The notes below the pieces were generated by a model. It did not search any database. It saw nothing but the letters and a program-made list of their open reading frames with translations, and was not told where the DNA came from. Of a stretch of 64,000 nucleotides of DNA, positions 27,384 through 36,364 are shown piece by piece (position 1 is the stretch's first letter; each line of letters starts with the position of its first letter). The stretch covers positions 1,054,001-1,118,000 of the forward strand of contig NZ_LT796768.1 in NCBI RefSeq assembly GCF_900167475.1. Reading direction: 5' to 3'. Source of the DNA: Aeromicrobium choanae. Lineage in GTDB: Bacteria > Actinomycetota > Actinomycetes > Propionibacteriales > Nocardioidaceae. The position numbers and the translations under genes were made by a program.

Positions 27384-28442
27384 TCAGGCGTCCCAGCGGA
27401 ACACGCGCGAGGCGATGAGCGAGCAGACGGCGGCGAAGCCCAGCAGGATCGCCAGCGGCGCCCAGATCGCCTCCACGCCCTGACCGCGCACCATGACGTC
27501 GAGCATCGCCTCGTTGAGGTGGCGCAGTGGCAGCAGCCTGCTGATGGCCTGGAGCCAGTCGGGTGCCCCCTCGAGCGAGAAGAACGAGCCCGACAGGAAC
27601 GCCATCGGCAGCACGATGAAGTTCGCGAGGCCGACCGCACCCTCCTCGGTCTTGCTGATCGAGCCGGCCAGCAGCCCGATCGACAGGAACGCGAGCGTGC
27701 CCGCCAGCACGAGCGGGATCACGAGCGGCCACGACCCGCTGAGCACCAGACCGAACGCGCCGACCGCCAGGCCCAGGAAGATCGCGGTCTGGCCCAGCGC
27801 CACCAGGACGCTGACGCCGACACGGGCGAGCACCACCGACGAGGTGCGGATGGGTGCCAGGCGCAGGCGGCGCAGCAGGCCCGACTGGCGCCACGCGACG
27901 AGGTTGACCGCGGCGCCGAAGGTGGCGCTCATGGCGATCGCCCAGCCGAGCAGGCCGGGCGTGACGTACTGGATCGGCTCGAGCGACTCGTCCTCGACCT
28001 GCTGCGTCTCCAGCGTGAACGCGGGCGTGCCGCCGGCGGCGGCGAGGTTGGCCGAGTCGACGATGCCCTGGAACGTGCCGCGCACCCGCGCCGCCGTGAC
28101 CTGGTCGGCCTGCGAGTAGTGCACGACGAGCCGGTCGCCCTCCTCGGTGATCACGGCGGCGAGGTCGCCGTCGCGCACCTCGCGCAACGCCTTCGCCTCG
28201 TCGGTGGCCGGCGTGATCTCGATGCTCTGCTCGAGCGCGTCGCGCGCCTCGGGAGCCATGTCGTCGAGTGCGGCGACGTCGCCGACCTGGGCGACCTCGA
28301 GCTTCGGGGCGCCGTCATTGGTGAGCAGGCCGCCGAACAGGACGAGGAACATCAGCGGGAACAGGACGGCCCAGAACAGGGTCATCCGGTCGCGGACGAA
28401 CCCCAGGAGCATGGCGCGCGAGAGCGAGGTCAGTGCGGTCAC
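27384..28442 (-). CDS. ABC-2 type transporter permease
   Basis: The 352-aa membrane protein has one N-terminal helix (residues about 22-40), then a periplasmic-side domain of about 130 residues, then five helices starting near VTPGLLGWAIAMSATFGAA. This is the ABC-2 layout of drug or lipid exporters. The GTG start overlaps the ATPase stop as GTGA. Together with the ATPase gene upstream it forms a two-gene exporter. The substrate is unknown. Confidence 0.88.
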   Translation of the reverse strand: MTALTSLSRAMLLGFVRDRMTLFWAVLFPLMFLVLFGGLLTNDGAPKLEVAQVGDVAALDDMAPEARDALEQSIEITPATDEAKALREVRDGDLAAVITEEGDRLVVHYSQADQVTAARVRGTFQGIVDSANLAAAGGTPAFTLETQQVEDESLEPIQYVTPGLLGWAIAMSATFGAAVNLVAWRQSGLLRRLRLAPIRTSSVVLARVGVSVLVALGQTAIFLGLAVGAFGLVLSGSWPLVIPLVLAGTLAFLSIGLLAGSISKTEEGAVGLANFIVLPMAFLSGSFFSLEGAPDWLQAISRLLPLRHLNEAMLDVMVRGQGVEAIWAPLAILLGFAAVCSLIASRVFRWDA

Positions 28443-29341
28443 GAGCGGTACTTCCGTCCGGTGAGGCTGAGGAAGACGTCCTCGAGGGAGGCTCCGGAGG
28501 CGCTGAGCCCGTCGAGGGCGTCGAGGCCGGCCAGCGCGGTCAGGACGTCGGCGGGGCGGCGCGTGGACAGGACCGTGCGGTCCGGGTGGACCTCGACGGC
28601 CTCGACCCCGTCGATCCCCCGAGCGCGAGTCTCGTCGATGGCCCCGGGGGCGAGGCTGATCCGCGTGGGGGCGTCGAGCCCGCGCACGAGGGCCGCCGGC
28701 GAGTCGAGCTCGAGGAGGCGGCCGTGGTCGATGATCGCAACCCGGTCGCAGAGCACCTCGGCCTCCTCCATGTAGTGCGTGGTCAGCACGACGGTGCGAC
28801 CCGAGTCGTTGAGTCCCTCGAGGAAGTCCCACAGGTTACGGCGCGCCTGGGGGTCGAGGGCGGCGGTCGGCTCGTCGAGGAAGACCACCTCGGGGTCGTG
28901 AACGAGCGCGCAGGCGATCGAGAGCCGCTGGGCCTGGCCGCCGGACAGGTCCTCCACCCGCGAGCGGGCCTTGTCCTGCAGCCCGACCTGCTCGAGGAGG
29001 GCGTCCACCCGGTCGCCCCCGACGCCGTAGAGCGCGCCGAACGTGGCCAGCTGCTCGCGGGCGGTGAGCCGCTCGAAGAACGCGGAGGACTGCAGCTGCA
29101 CGCCGAGACGCCGCTGCAGGGCGGGATCGCGCTTCCAGGGGTCGTGGCCGTCGATCGAGACCGATCCCCCGTCGGGGTGGCGCAGTCCCTCGATCATCTC
29201 GAGCGCGGTGGTCTTGCCGGCTCCGTTCGGGCCGAGGAGGCCGAAGAACTCGCCCGGTTCGACCGTGAAGGTCAGGTCGTCGACGGCGGTGAGGTCGCCG
29301 TAGGACTTCGTCAGCCCCGCGACCTCGATGCGTGCACCCAT
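28439..29341 (-). CDS. ABC transporter ATP-binding protein
   Basis: The 300-aa ATPase carries Walker A GPNGAGKTTALEM, the Q-loop in LGVQLQSSAFF, the ABC signature LSGGQAQRLSIA, Walker B VVFLDEPTAALD and the H-loop TTHYMEEAE. A C-terminal extension of about 90 residues is usual for DrrA-like exporters. TAGCGT lies 7 nt before its ATG, so the operon mRNA may be leaderless. Confidence 0.93.
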   Translation of the reverse strand: MGARIEVAGLTKSYGDLTAVDDLTFTVEPGEFFGLLGPNGAGKTTALEMIEGLRHPDGGSVSIDGHDPWKRDPALQRRLGVQLQSSAFFERLTAREQLATFGALYGVGGDRVDALLEQVGLQDKARSRVEDLSGGQAQRLSIACALVHDPEVVFLDEPTAALDPQARRNLWDFLEGLNDSGRTVVLTTHYMEEAEVLCDRVAIIDHGRLLELDSPAALVRGLDAPTRISLAPGAIDETRARGIDGVEAVEVHPDRTVLSTRRPADVLTALAGLDALDGLSASGASLEDVFLSLTGRKYRS

Positions 29342-29348
29342 GTGGGTG

Positions 29349-29354
29349 ACGCTA
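29349..29354 (-). promoter_or_regulatory. Candidate leaderless -10 element for the ABC exporter operon
   Basis: TAGCGT (minus strand) is followed by 7 nt (cacccac) and the ATG at 29341. Confidence 0.5.
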
Positions 29355-29363
29355 GCGAACCGC

Positions 29364-30299
29364 TCAGGCGTAGCTGTGCTGGCCCGACACGAAGAGGTTC
29401 ACGACGTAGTAGCTGATGATGAACGTCACGAAACCGGCGAGCGCGAGGTAGGCGGCGCGCTTGCCCTTCCAGCCGGCGGTCACGCGGGCGTGCAGGTAGC
29501 CCGCGTAGACGATCCAGGTGATGAGCGCCCAGACCTCCTTCGGGTCCCAGCCCCAGTAGCGGCCCCACGCGAGGTGGGCCCAGATCGGGCCGGAGATGAG
29601 GGCACCGAAGGTCCACAGCGGGAAGCCGACCGCGTTGACGCGGAACGCCACCTGGTCGATGCGCGCGGCGGCGGGGAACCGCTCCAGGACCGGGCCGACG
29701 CTGCCGCGCTCCTCCGCGCGGGCCTTGACGAGGTACAGCACGCTGGCCGCGGCACCGACCATGAACATCGCCGCGGCGGTCATGATCGAGGTGACGTGGA
29801 TGTACTTCCAGAACGTGTTCAGCGCGGGCACGAGAGGTCCGGCCGGGGTGTAGCTGGAGATCGACATCGCGAGGATGAACAGGCAGACGGCCAGCACGAC
29901 GCCGCCCATCCACTGGATCTTCGAGCGCCACACCATCAGCAGGTAGACCGACAGCGCGATCGCCGTGCCGGTGACGCCGAACTCGTACATGTTGCCGTAG
30001 GGGGCGCGCTGGGTGGCCAGGCCGCGGGTGACCGAGGCCCCGATCAGCAGCAGCGTGCCGAGCACGGTGAGCGACACGGCGACGCCGACGAGGCGGTCGG
30101 GCGTGTCGACCTCGGCGTCTCCGCTGTCCGCTCCGTCCTCGGAGACGAGGACGTCGCCGGTTCCGGCCGCCACGGCCACGGGCGCCTTGCTGCGCGCCGT
30201 GATCCACTCGGCCACGTGGCAGAAGAACGCCACGCACAGCACGGCGAAGGCCGAGCCGGTGAGGTAGTTGGAGAGCTGGGCCCACTGGTCGAGTGTCAT
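29364..30299 (-). CDS. ccsB: Cytochrome c biogenesis protein CcsB (haem handling, system II)
   Basis: The 311-aa membrane protein belongs to the CcsA/CcmC/HemeHandling family. The tryptophan-rich WWD-type motif reads WGRYWGWDPKEVWALITW and is flanked by conserved His residues in separate helices (YIHVTSIM, YLHARVTAG). It works with ResB to carry haem across the membrane and attach it to apocytochrome c. Its ATG overlaps the resB stop as ATGA, and it is the last gene of the operon. Confidence 0.93.
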   Translation of the reverse strand: MTLDQWAQLSNYLTGSAFAVLCVAFFCHVAEWITARSKAPVAVAAGTGDVLVSEDGADSGDAEVDTPDRLVGVAVSLTVLGTLLLIGASVTRGLATQRAPYGNMYEFGVTGTAIALSVYLLMVWRSKIQWMGGVVLAVCLFILAMSISSYTPAGPLVPALNTFWKYIHVTSIMTAAAMFMVGAAASVLYLVKARAEERGSVGPVLERFPAAARIDQVAFRVNAVGFPLWTFGALISGPIWAHLAWGRYWGWDPKEVWALITWIVYAGYLHARVTAGWKGKRAAYLALAGFVTFIISYYVVNLFVSGQHSYA

Positions 30300-31870
30300 G
30301 CCTTTTCCTTCTCCTGCTCACCCAGTTCAGCGTGGAGCCGGGACATCAGGTCGTCGAGTTCTGCGGGCAGGTCATCACGCGGGACGCGGTCGAGCGCTGC
30401 CACCTCCACCACGGTACGTGATCCCTCGGCGCGGGCCCGGATCCAGGTGCGCCGGGGCCGCACGATCAGGGAGGCGGTGAGGCCGAGGATGCCCAGGCCG
30501 ACGCCGAACAGCGGGAGCCACGGGACGGGCGTGTGCCCGATCTGGAACCGGGCGAACTGCTTGAGCTCGACGAACTCGATCGTGCCTCCGCCGGGCAGCT
30601 CCTGGCTCTCACCGGGGCCGATGTCGACGCGGAAGTTGCCGTCGCCGTCCTTCACCTGGGTCATGTTGCTGGTGTCCAGCGAGTAGACCGACTGCGAGAC
30701 GCCCTCGTCCAGGCCCAGGTCGCCGGTCCACAGGTTCATGCCGATCCGCGGGTTGAGCGCACCGGGGAACACCGACACCGAGGGCTCGTCCGGGCTGGAG
30801 GAGAACGCCGTCGGCAGGAAGAAGCCCTGGAAGCCCAGCTGGTCGCCGTCGGCGTCGGGCACCTTCACGACACCGGTGGAGGTGTAGGTGGAGTCGGCGG
30901 GCAGGAACGGCACGGGTCCGTCGAACGCGACCTTGCCGGAGGCGTCGGTGACCCGGATGACGGGTGCGTAGCCCTGGCCGACGAGGAAGACGTCCTCGCC
31001 GCCCACCGAGAGCGGGTGGTTGACCTCGATCTTGAAGTCGCCGTCGTCGTCCGCCCGGGCCTCGCGGTAGGTGCCCGTGGCGCGGAACAGCTTGGGGGCA
31101 CCGCGCTGGGTGCCCTCGACGTAGAAGCGCGTCAGGACGTCCTCGAGCTGCAGCGACCACGGCTCGAGGTCGGACTGGGCGTCGAACATCGCGCCGGAGG
31201 AGAACTCGTCGTACTGCGACAGGGTGTTGCTGAAGCCGTCGCCCTCGACCACGATCACGTTGCCGCGGTAGCCCCAGAGCGCGGCGGCGGCCACGCCGAC
31301 GAGCGCCACGACGACGCAGATGTGGAACACCAGGTTGCCCGCCTCGCGCAGGTAGCCCTTCTCGGCGCGCAGCTCGCCGGCGTCGCCCTCCTGGACGACA
31401 TCGATGCGCGCGCGCCCGAGGGCGCGGCGACCGGCCTCGAGCACCTCGGTGACGGAGGCGTCGGTCTCGAACCGCTCCGAGGCGGGCATCCGGGCGAAGT
31501 TGCGGGGCGCCTTCGGCGGGCGGGCCTTCAGCGCCTGCGCGTAGACCTTGGTGCGCGGCAGGATGCAGCCGATCAGCGAGATCATCAGCAGCAGGTAGAT
31601 CGCGCTGAACCACACCGAGGAGAAGACGCTGAAGCCGCCCAGCTTCTCCAGGACGGGAGCCAGCTTCGGGTGGTCGAGGTAGTAGGCCTGCACGGCGCGG
31701 GCGTCGACCCCGCGCTGCGGGATGAACGATCCCGGCACCGCGGCGACGGCCAGCAGCAGGAGCAGCAGCAGGGCCGTGCGCATCGAGGTCAGCTGGCGCC
31801 AGGCCCAGCGCGCGAACTCGACCGGCCGCAGCTCGGAGGCGGTCTCATTGCGCTTGTCGCGGGGGCTCAC
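30296..31870 (-). CDS. resB: Cytochrome c biogenesis protein ResB
   Basis: This 524-aa ResB-family protein is the second half of the system II cytochrome c synthase. It has three N-terminal helices, starting with TALLLLLLLAVAAVPGSFIPQ, VWFSAIYLLLMISLIGCILPR and LVFHICVVVALVGVAAAAL. A large extracytoplasmic domain of about 300 residues follows, then a final helix (WLPLFGVGLGILGLTASLI). The start GTG 31870 overlaps the ccdA stop as GTGA; the frame further upstream is a shadow of ccdA. Confidence 0.93.
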   Translation of the reverse strand: MSPRDKRNETASELRPVEFARWAWRQLTSMRTALLLLLLLAVAAVPGSFIPQRGVDARAVQAYYLDHPKLAPVLEKLGGFSVFSSVWFSAIYLLLMISLIGCILPRTKVYAQALKARPPKAPRNFARMPASERFETDASVTEVLEAGRRALGRARIDVVQEGDAGELRAEKGYLREAGNLVFHICVVVALVGVAAAALWGYRGNVIVVEGDGFSNTLSQYDEFSSGAMFDAQSDLEPWSLQLEDVLTRFYVEGTQRGAPKLFRATGTYREARADDDGDFKIEVNHPLSVGGEDVFLVGQGYAPVIRVTDASGKVAFDGPVPFLPADSTYTSTGVVKVPDADGDQLGFQGFFLPTAFSSSPDEPSVSVFPGALNPRIGMNLWTGDLGLDEGVSQSVYSLDTSNMTQVKDGDGNFRVDIGPGESQELPGGGTIEFVELKQFARFQIGHTPVPWLPLFGVGLGILGLTASLIVRPRRTWIRARAEGSRTVVEVAALDRVPRDDLPAELDDLMSRLHAELGEQEKEKA

Positions 31871-32628
31871 AGGAGAACCTCGAATCCACTGATCCAGTGC
31901 TGCAGGGCGATGACGATGTCCTGCCACCAGCCGGTGATCAGCAGGACGCCGGTGGCGATGAGCAGGCTCGCACCGATGGCCGAGACGGCGCGCTGGTGGC
32001 TCCGCACCCAGCCGGTGACGCGCAGGAACCGGGTGAGGAACAGGGCCGCGAGGACGAACGGGATGCCGAGCCCGAGACAGTAGACCAGCGCGAGGAACGC
32101 GCCACGTCCCGCGGTGGCCTCGTTGGCGGAGAGCGCCAGCACCGCGGTGAGCGTGGGGCCGATGCAGGGGGTCCAGCCGACGCCGAACACGACACCGAGC
32201 AGAGGGGCGGCGAGCAGGCCGACGCGGCGGACGCCGTGCTTGCGCACGTCGCGCTGCAGGACGGGGACCCAGCCCATGAAGACCACACCCATGAGCACCA
32301 GCAGCGCGCCCGCGATGATCGAGATCTCGCGCTGGTAGGGCAGCAGCTGCTGGCCGGCCGCGCCGAAGAGCGCTCCCCCGGCGACGAACACCGAGCTGAA
32401 GCCCAGCACGAACAGCAGCGAGCCCGTGACGACCCGGCCGCGGCGCGCGGTCTCCAGCTCCGTGACCGCCACGCCCGAGACGTAGGACAGGTAGCCCGGC
32501 AGCAGCGGGACGACGCAGGGACTGAAGAACGAGAGGAGGCCGGCGAGCAGGGCGACGGGGACCGTGAGGACGAGGTTGCCCGACGCGGCGGTCTCGAGGA
32601 ACCAATCGCTGACGTCGCCTGGGATCAC
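31867..32628 (-). CDS. ccdA: Cytochrome c biogenesis protein CcdA (thiol reductant carrier)
   Basis: The 253-aa six-helix membrane protein passes electrons from cytosolic thioredoxin to the extracytoplasmic thioredoxin ResA. The two redox cysteines are C38 in SFFSPCVVPLLPGYLSYVSG and C155 in GWTPCIGPTL. The GTG start overlaps the resA stop as GTGA, consistent with a tightly coupled operon. Confidence 0.93.
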   Translation of the reverse strand: MIPGDVSDWFLETAASGNLVLTVPVALLAGLLSFFSPCVVPLLPGYLSYVSGVAVTELETARRGRVVTGSLLFVLGFSSVFVAGGALFGAAGQQLLPYQREISIIAGALLVLMGVVFMGWVPVLQRDVRKHGVRRVGLLAAPLLGVVFGVGWTPCIGPTLTAVLALSANEATAGRGAFLALVYCLGLGIPFVLAALFLTRFLRVTGWVRSHQRAVSAIGASLLIATGVLLITGWWQDIVIALQHWISGFEVLL

Positions 32629-33200
32629 TGCGTGCTCTTCTTGGTCTGGTCGACCAGACCGCGCAGCGTGGCGTCGGTGAGCTCTCCCATCACGCGCGCC
32701 GCGACCATCCCGTTCTTGTCGATGACCCACGTGGTGGGGATCGCCACGGACGGCAGCGAGTCGGCGAAGGCGGCCTGGTTGCGGCCCGATGAGTCGTCGA
32801 TGCTCGGGTACGTGATGTCGAAGGACTCGTTGAACGCCTTGGCGCTGGCCGGGTCGTCCTTGGTCAGCAGGCCGAGGAACTGCACGTTCTGGTCGGCCAG
32901 CTCACTCGAGGCCTTCGCCAGCGCGGGGGCCTCCTTGCGGCACGGTGCACACCACGAGCCCCAGAGGTTGACGACCATGACCTTGCCCTGGAAGTCGGCG
33001 CTGCTCAGCTCGTTGCCGTCCAGGTCGGTGCCCGTCAGCTCGGGAGCGGGCTTGCGCTTGCCGGGGTCGACGACGGTGATCTCGCCGTTGCCGTTGATGA
33101 AGCCGTCCTCGCCGGTGTCCTTCACACCTTCGATGCAGGCCGAGAGGACGAGCGTCATGAGCGCGACCACGACGAGTCGCGCGAACCGCGCGCGGGTCAT
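32625..33200 (-). CDS. resA: ResA/TlpA-type thioredoxin lipoprotein
   Basis: The 191-aa protein has a lipoprotein signal with lipobox Leu-Ser-Ala-Cys (C22) and a thioredoxin-like AhpC/TSA domain. The active site WCAPC (C84 and C87) lies in NLWGSWCAPCRKEAP, and a cis-proline motif VAIPTTWVIDKNG follows. It should keep apocytochrome c cysteines reduced on the outer face of the membrane. The ATG at 33200 overlaps the phosphatase stop as ATGA; the longer open frame upstream is not needed. Confidence 0.92.
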   Translation of the reverse strand: MTRARFARLVVVALMTLVLSACIEGVKDTGEDGFINGNGEITVVDPGKRKPAPELTGTDLDGNELSSADFQGKVMVVNLWGSWCAPCRKEAPALAKASSELADQNVQFLGLLTKDDPASAKAFNESFDITYPSIDDSSGRNQAAFADSLPSVAIPTTWVIDKNGMVAARVMGELTDATLRGLVDQTKKSTQ

Positions 33201-33847
33201 GCTCCGCCGACGAACTTGCCTCGCAGGGCGTCGGGGATGAGGTGACCGGCGGGCTCGCTGTAGACGAGGCCCTTGAAGGCGTCGTCCTCGAAGGTCAGCG
33301 TGGTCAGGCTGGCCAGCGAGCACTGGCGGTTCCGCGGGTCATGCGCGAAGCGGCCCTTCTCGTAGGACTTGCGCGCGATCCACACGGGCAGCTGGTGCGA
33401 CACGATGAGCGCCTCGTGACCGCGCGCCGCCTCGCGGGCGTCGTCGATCGCCAGCAGCATGCGCGCGGCGATGTGCGCGTACGCCTCGCCCCAGGACGGG
33501 CGGAACGGGTTCCACAGCCACGGCCAGAAGCGCGGGTTGAGGAAGGCCTTGGGGCCGACGCCGACGGTGCGGCCCTCGAACTTGTTGCCGGCCTCGATGA
33601 CGCGCTCGTCGGTCTGGATGTCGAGCTTGAGGATGTCCGCGACCGGGCGGGCGGTCTGCTGCGCGCGCTCCAGCGGCGAGGCGACCAAGTGCGTGATGTC
33701 GTGGGTCTTCAACGACTCCGCGACCGTGGCGGCCATCTCGTTGCCGAGGTCAGAGAGGTTGTAGCCGGCCAGGCGGCCGTACAGGACCCCGCCGGGGTTG
33801 TGGACCTCGCCGTGGCGCATCAGGTGGACGATCGTGCGGGTGCTCAT
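33197..33847 (-). CDS. Histidine phosphatase family protein (phosphoglycerate-mutase-like)
   Basis: The 216-aa protein has the catalytic motif HLMRHGEVHNP at residues 8-18, the second Arg/Glu region SPLERAQQTA and the C-terminal catalytic His in ALIVSHQLPVW. It lies between hemL and resA, exactly as the phosphoglycerate-mutase-like gene does in M. tuberculosis (Rv0525). Its substrate and its link to cytochrome maturation are unknown. Confidence 0.87.
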   Translation of the reverse strand: MSTRTIVHLMRHGEVHNPGGVLYGRLAGYNLSDLGNEMAATVAESLKTHDITHLVASPLERAQQTARPVADILKLDIQTDERVIEAGNKFEGRTVGVGPKAFLNPRFWPWLWNPFRPSWGEAYAHIAARMLLAIDDAREAARGHEALIVSHQLPVWIARKSYEKGRFAHDPRNRQCSLASLTTLTFEDDAFKGLVYSEPAGHLIPDALRGKFVGGA

Positions 33848-33862
33848 CTGGGTTCCTTCGTG

Positions 33863-35182
33863 TCAGCGGGCCGCAGCGGCTGCCGCGCGGGCCGCGCCGG
33901 GGAGGGCTTCGGCCAGTCTAGAGAGGGGCTCGGAGTCGACGTCGGGGTCATGCGCGGCCGAGAGGAACCAGGCCTCGTAGGCCGACGGCGGCAGGTAGAC
34001 GCCGGCGTCGAGCATGGCGTGGAAGAAGGCCGTGTAGGCGGCGGTGTCCTGGGCCTGCGCGCCGGCGAAGTCGGCCACCGGCTCGGCGACGCCCCAGAAG
34101 ATGCTGAACATCGTCCCGGCGGTCTGCAGGGTGTGCGCGACGCCGGCCTCGGCGAGCGCCTCGGAGACGAGGTGCTGGACCTGCGACGACGTGGCGGAGA
34201 GCCGCTCGTAGACCTCGGGCGTGGCCAGCCGCAGCGTGGTGAGGCCCGCGGTGGTCGCGACGGGATTGCCCGACAGCGTGCCCGCCTGGTAGACCGGGCC
34301 GACCGGCGCGAGCAGGTCCATCACGTCGGCGCGACCGCCGAACGCGGCCGCGGGGAACCCGCCGCCCATGACCTTGCCGAACGTCATGAGGTCGGGCTGC
34401 CACCCCTCGACCTGGCCGTCGATCTCCCAGTAGCCGCTGCGCGCTGCGCGGAAGCCGGTCATCACCTCGTCGGTGATGAACAGGGCACCGTGCGCGGCGC
34501 AGGTGCGGGAGAGGTGCTCGTTGAAGCCCGGGTGGGGCGGGACGACGCCCATGTTGCCGGCGGCGGCCTCGGTGATGACGCAGGCGATCTGATCGCCGTA
34601 CTCGGCGAACGCGGCGTCGACGGCGGCCGGGTCGTTGTACGGCAGCACGATGGTGTCGGCCGTGACGTGCGCGGGCACGCCGGGCGTGCCCGGGATGCCC
34701 AGCGTGACGACGCCCGATCCGGCCTCGGCCAGCAGAGCGTCCACGTGGCCGTGGTAGCAGCCGCTGAACTTCACGATGCGGTCGCGGCCGGTGAAGCCGC
34801 GCGCCAGCCGGATGGCCGACATGGTGGCCTCGGTGCCCGACGAGACCATGCGGACGCGCTCGACGGGCGTGCGGGCGACGATCTCCTCGGCCAGCAGCAC
34901 CTCCGGCTCGGCCGGGGTGCCGAAGCTGGTGCCGCGGGCCGCGGCGGCGGTGACCGCCTCGATGACCTCCGGGTGCGCGTGGCCCAGCAGCATCGGGCCC
35001 CACGAGCCGACGAGGTCGACGTAGCGGTTGTCGTCGGCGTCGGTGAGCCAGGCGCCCGCGCCGGACTTCATGAAGCGGGGAGTGCCGCCCACGGCACGGA
35101 AGGCCCGTACCGGCGAGTTGACCCCGCCCGGCGAGACCTGCTGGGCCCGGGCGAACAGCGCCTCGGATGCGGTGGTGCTCAT
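33863..35182 (-). CDS. hemL: Glutamate-1-semialdehyde 2,1-aminomutase
   Basis: This PLP enzyme (439 aa) makes 5-aminolevulinate from glutamate-1-semialdehyde, after HemA. Residues visible are the PLP Asp in [11 protein letters not shown] (D238), the Schiff-base Lys in [10 protein letters not shown] (K270), [18 protein letters not shown] and the gating loop [14 protein letters not shown] 35182 was chosen because AGGAG lies about 7 nt upstream; an in-frame start 48 nt earlier is less likely. Confidence 0.95.
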   Translation of the reverse strand: MSTTASEALFARAQQVSPGGVNSPVRAFRAVGGTPRFMKSGAGAWLTDADDNRYVDLVGSWGPMLLGHAHPEVIEAVTAAAARGTSFGTPAEPEVLLAEEIVARTPVERVRMVSSGTEATMSAIRLARGFTGRDRIVKFSGCYHGHVDALLAEAGSGVVTLGIPGTPGVPAHVTADTIVLPYNDPAAVDAAFAEYGDQIACVITEAAAGNMGVVPPHPGFNEHLSRTCAAHGALFITDEVMTGFRAARSGYWEIDGQVEGWQPDLMTFGKVMGGGFPAAAFGGRADVMDLLAPVGPVYQAGTLSGNPVATTAGLTTLRLATPEVYERLSATSSQVQHLVSEALAEAGVAHTLQTAGTMFSIFWGVAEPVADFAGAQAQDTAAYTAFFHAMLDAGVYLPPSAYEAWFLSAAHDPDVDSEPLSRLAEALPGAARAAAAAAR

Positions 35183-35208
35183 GCGTGCTCCTCTCGGAAG
35201 CGCTGGCG

Positions 35209-35256
35209 GTGACGTTTGCGGGGTCGACACGCCGGTGGCGACCCCTGGAACGTCAC
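35209..35256. terminator. Strong two-tier hairpin between hemB and hemL
   Basis: The outer arms gtgacgtt and aacgtcac and the inner arms ggggtcg and cgacccc pair around a 12-nt loop. It begins 2-3 nt after the hemB stop on the minus strand and ends before the hemL ribosome site. It may act as a terminator or attenuator, or stabilise the hemB mRNA end. Confidence 0.6.
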
Positions 35257-35258
35257 GC

Positions 35259-36227
35259 TCAGCGCTGCAGACGGCGGGCGACCTCGGCCGCCCAGTAGGT
35301 CAGGACGATGTCGGCGCCGGCGCGCCGGATCGACAGGAGGGACTCGTCGATCGCGCGGTCGCGGTCGATCCAGCCCTGGGCGGCGGCGGCCTCGACCATC
35401 GCGTACTCGCCCGAGACCTGGTAGGCCGCGACCGGCACGTCCACGATGGCGCGCACGTCGGCCACGACGTCGAGGTAGGACATCGCGGGCTTCACCATGA
35501 CGATGTCGGCGCCCTGCTCGACGTCCAGCAGCGTCTCGCGCAGCGACTCGCGCCGGTTGCCGGGGTCCTGCTGGTAGGTGCGGCGGTCGCCCTGCAGCGA
35601 GGAGTCGACCGCCTCGCGGAACGGACCGTAGAAGGCCGAGGCGTACTTGGCCGCGTAGGCCAGCACGACGACGTCCTCGTGGCCGGCGGCATCGAGCGCG
35701 CGGCGGATCACGTCGATCTGGCCGTCCATCATGCCGCTGGGGCCGACGACGTGGGCGCCCGCCTGAGCCTGCGCCACGCCCATCCGGCCGTAGATCTCGA
35801 CGGTGGCGTCGTTGTCGACCCGGCCCTGTGCGTCGAGCACGCCGCAGTGGCCGTGGTCGGTGAACTCGTCCAGGCACAGGTCGCTCATGACGAGCAGGTC
35901 GTCGCCGACCTCCGCCCGGGCGTCGGCGATGGCGAGGTTCAGGATGCCCTCGGGATCGAGCGCACCCGAGCCCTGCGCGTCCTTGTGCTCGGGGACGCCG
36001 AACAGCATGACCCCGCCCAGGCCCAGGCTCACGGCCTCGGCGTACGCCCGGCGCGCGGACTCGCGCGAGTGCTGGACGACGCCCGGCATGCTCGTGATCG
36101 GGCGGGGCTCGGTGAGTCCCTCGGCCACGAACATCGGCAGGACGAGCTGCGACGGCACCAGGTGCGTCTCGCGCACGAGGCGTCGCACGGCCGCGGTGGA
36201 CCGCAGCCGGCGTGGGCGTTCGATCAT
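35259..36227 (-). CDS. hemB: Delta-aminolevulinic acid dehydratase (porphobilinogen synthase)
   Basis: The enzyme (322 aa) condenses two 5-aminolevulinate molecules. Both active-site lysines are present: K194 in [17 protein letters not shown] and K246 in [12 protein letters not shown]. The metal-site loop reads [13 protein letters not shown] (C118, D120, C128), a mixed Cys/Asp/Cys form seen in actinobacteria rather than the three-Cys zinc form. ATG 36227 was chosen because AGGAGG lies 5 nt upstream. It is separated from hemD by a gap that holds a palindromic repeat. Confidence 0.95.
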   Translation of the reverse strand: MIERPRRLRSTAAVRRLVRETHLVPSQLVLPMFVAEGLTEPRPITSMPGVVQHSRESARRAYAEAVSLGLGGVMLFGVPEHKDAQGSGALDPEGILNLAIADARAEVGDDLLVMSDLCLDEFTDHGHCGVLDAQGRVDNDATVEIYGRMGVAQAQAGAHVVGPSGMMDGQIDVIRRALDAAGHEDVVVLAYAAKYASAFYGPFREAVDSSLQGDRRTYQQDPGNRRESLRETLLDVEQGADIVMVKPAMSYLDVVADVRAIVDVPVAAYQVSGEYAMVEAAAAQGWIDRDRAIDESLLSIRRAGADIVLTYWAAEVARRLQR

Positions 36228-36256
36228 GCTTGCCTCCTGGAGGGATCGTTCCGTGA

Positions 36257-36353
36257 TCTCGATACGGCGTCTCGCTGCGCTCGCCGCCACTCGATCACCG
36301 GATCGGGCCCGGTGATCGAGTAGCTCCGCGAGGAACGAGCGGGCGTATCGAGA
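36257..36353. repeat. Palindromic intergenic repeat, copy 2 (hemB-hemD gap)
   Basis: The element begins tctcgata and ends tatcgaga, with arms meeting at gatcaccggatcgggcccggtgatc. Its right arm, read in reverse, matches the left arm of the copy at 6476-6561 with two differences in about 45 nt. The left arm differs in its central part. It fills most of the hemB-hemD gap. Confidence 0.8.
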
Positions 36354-36364
36354 TCTCGCCCGAC

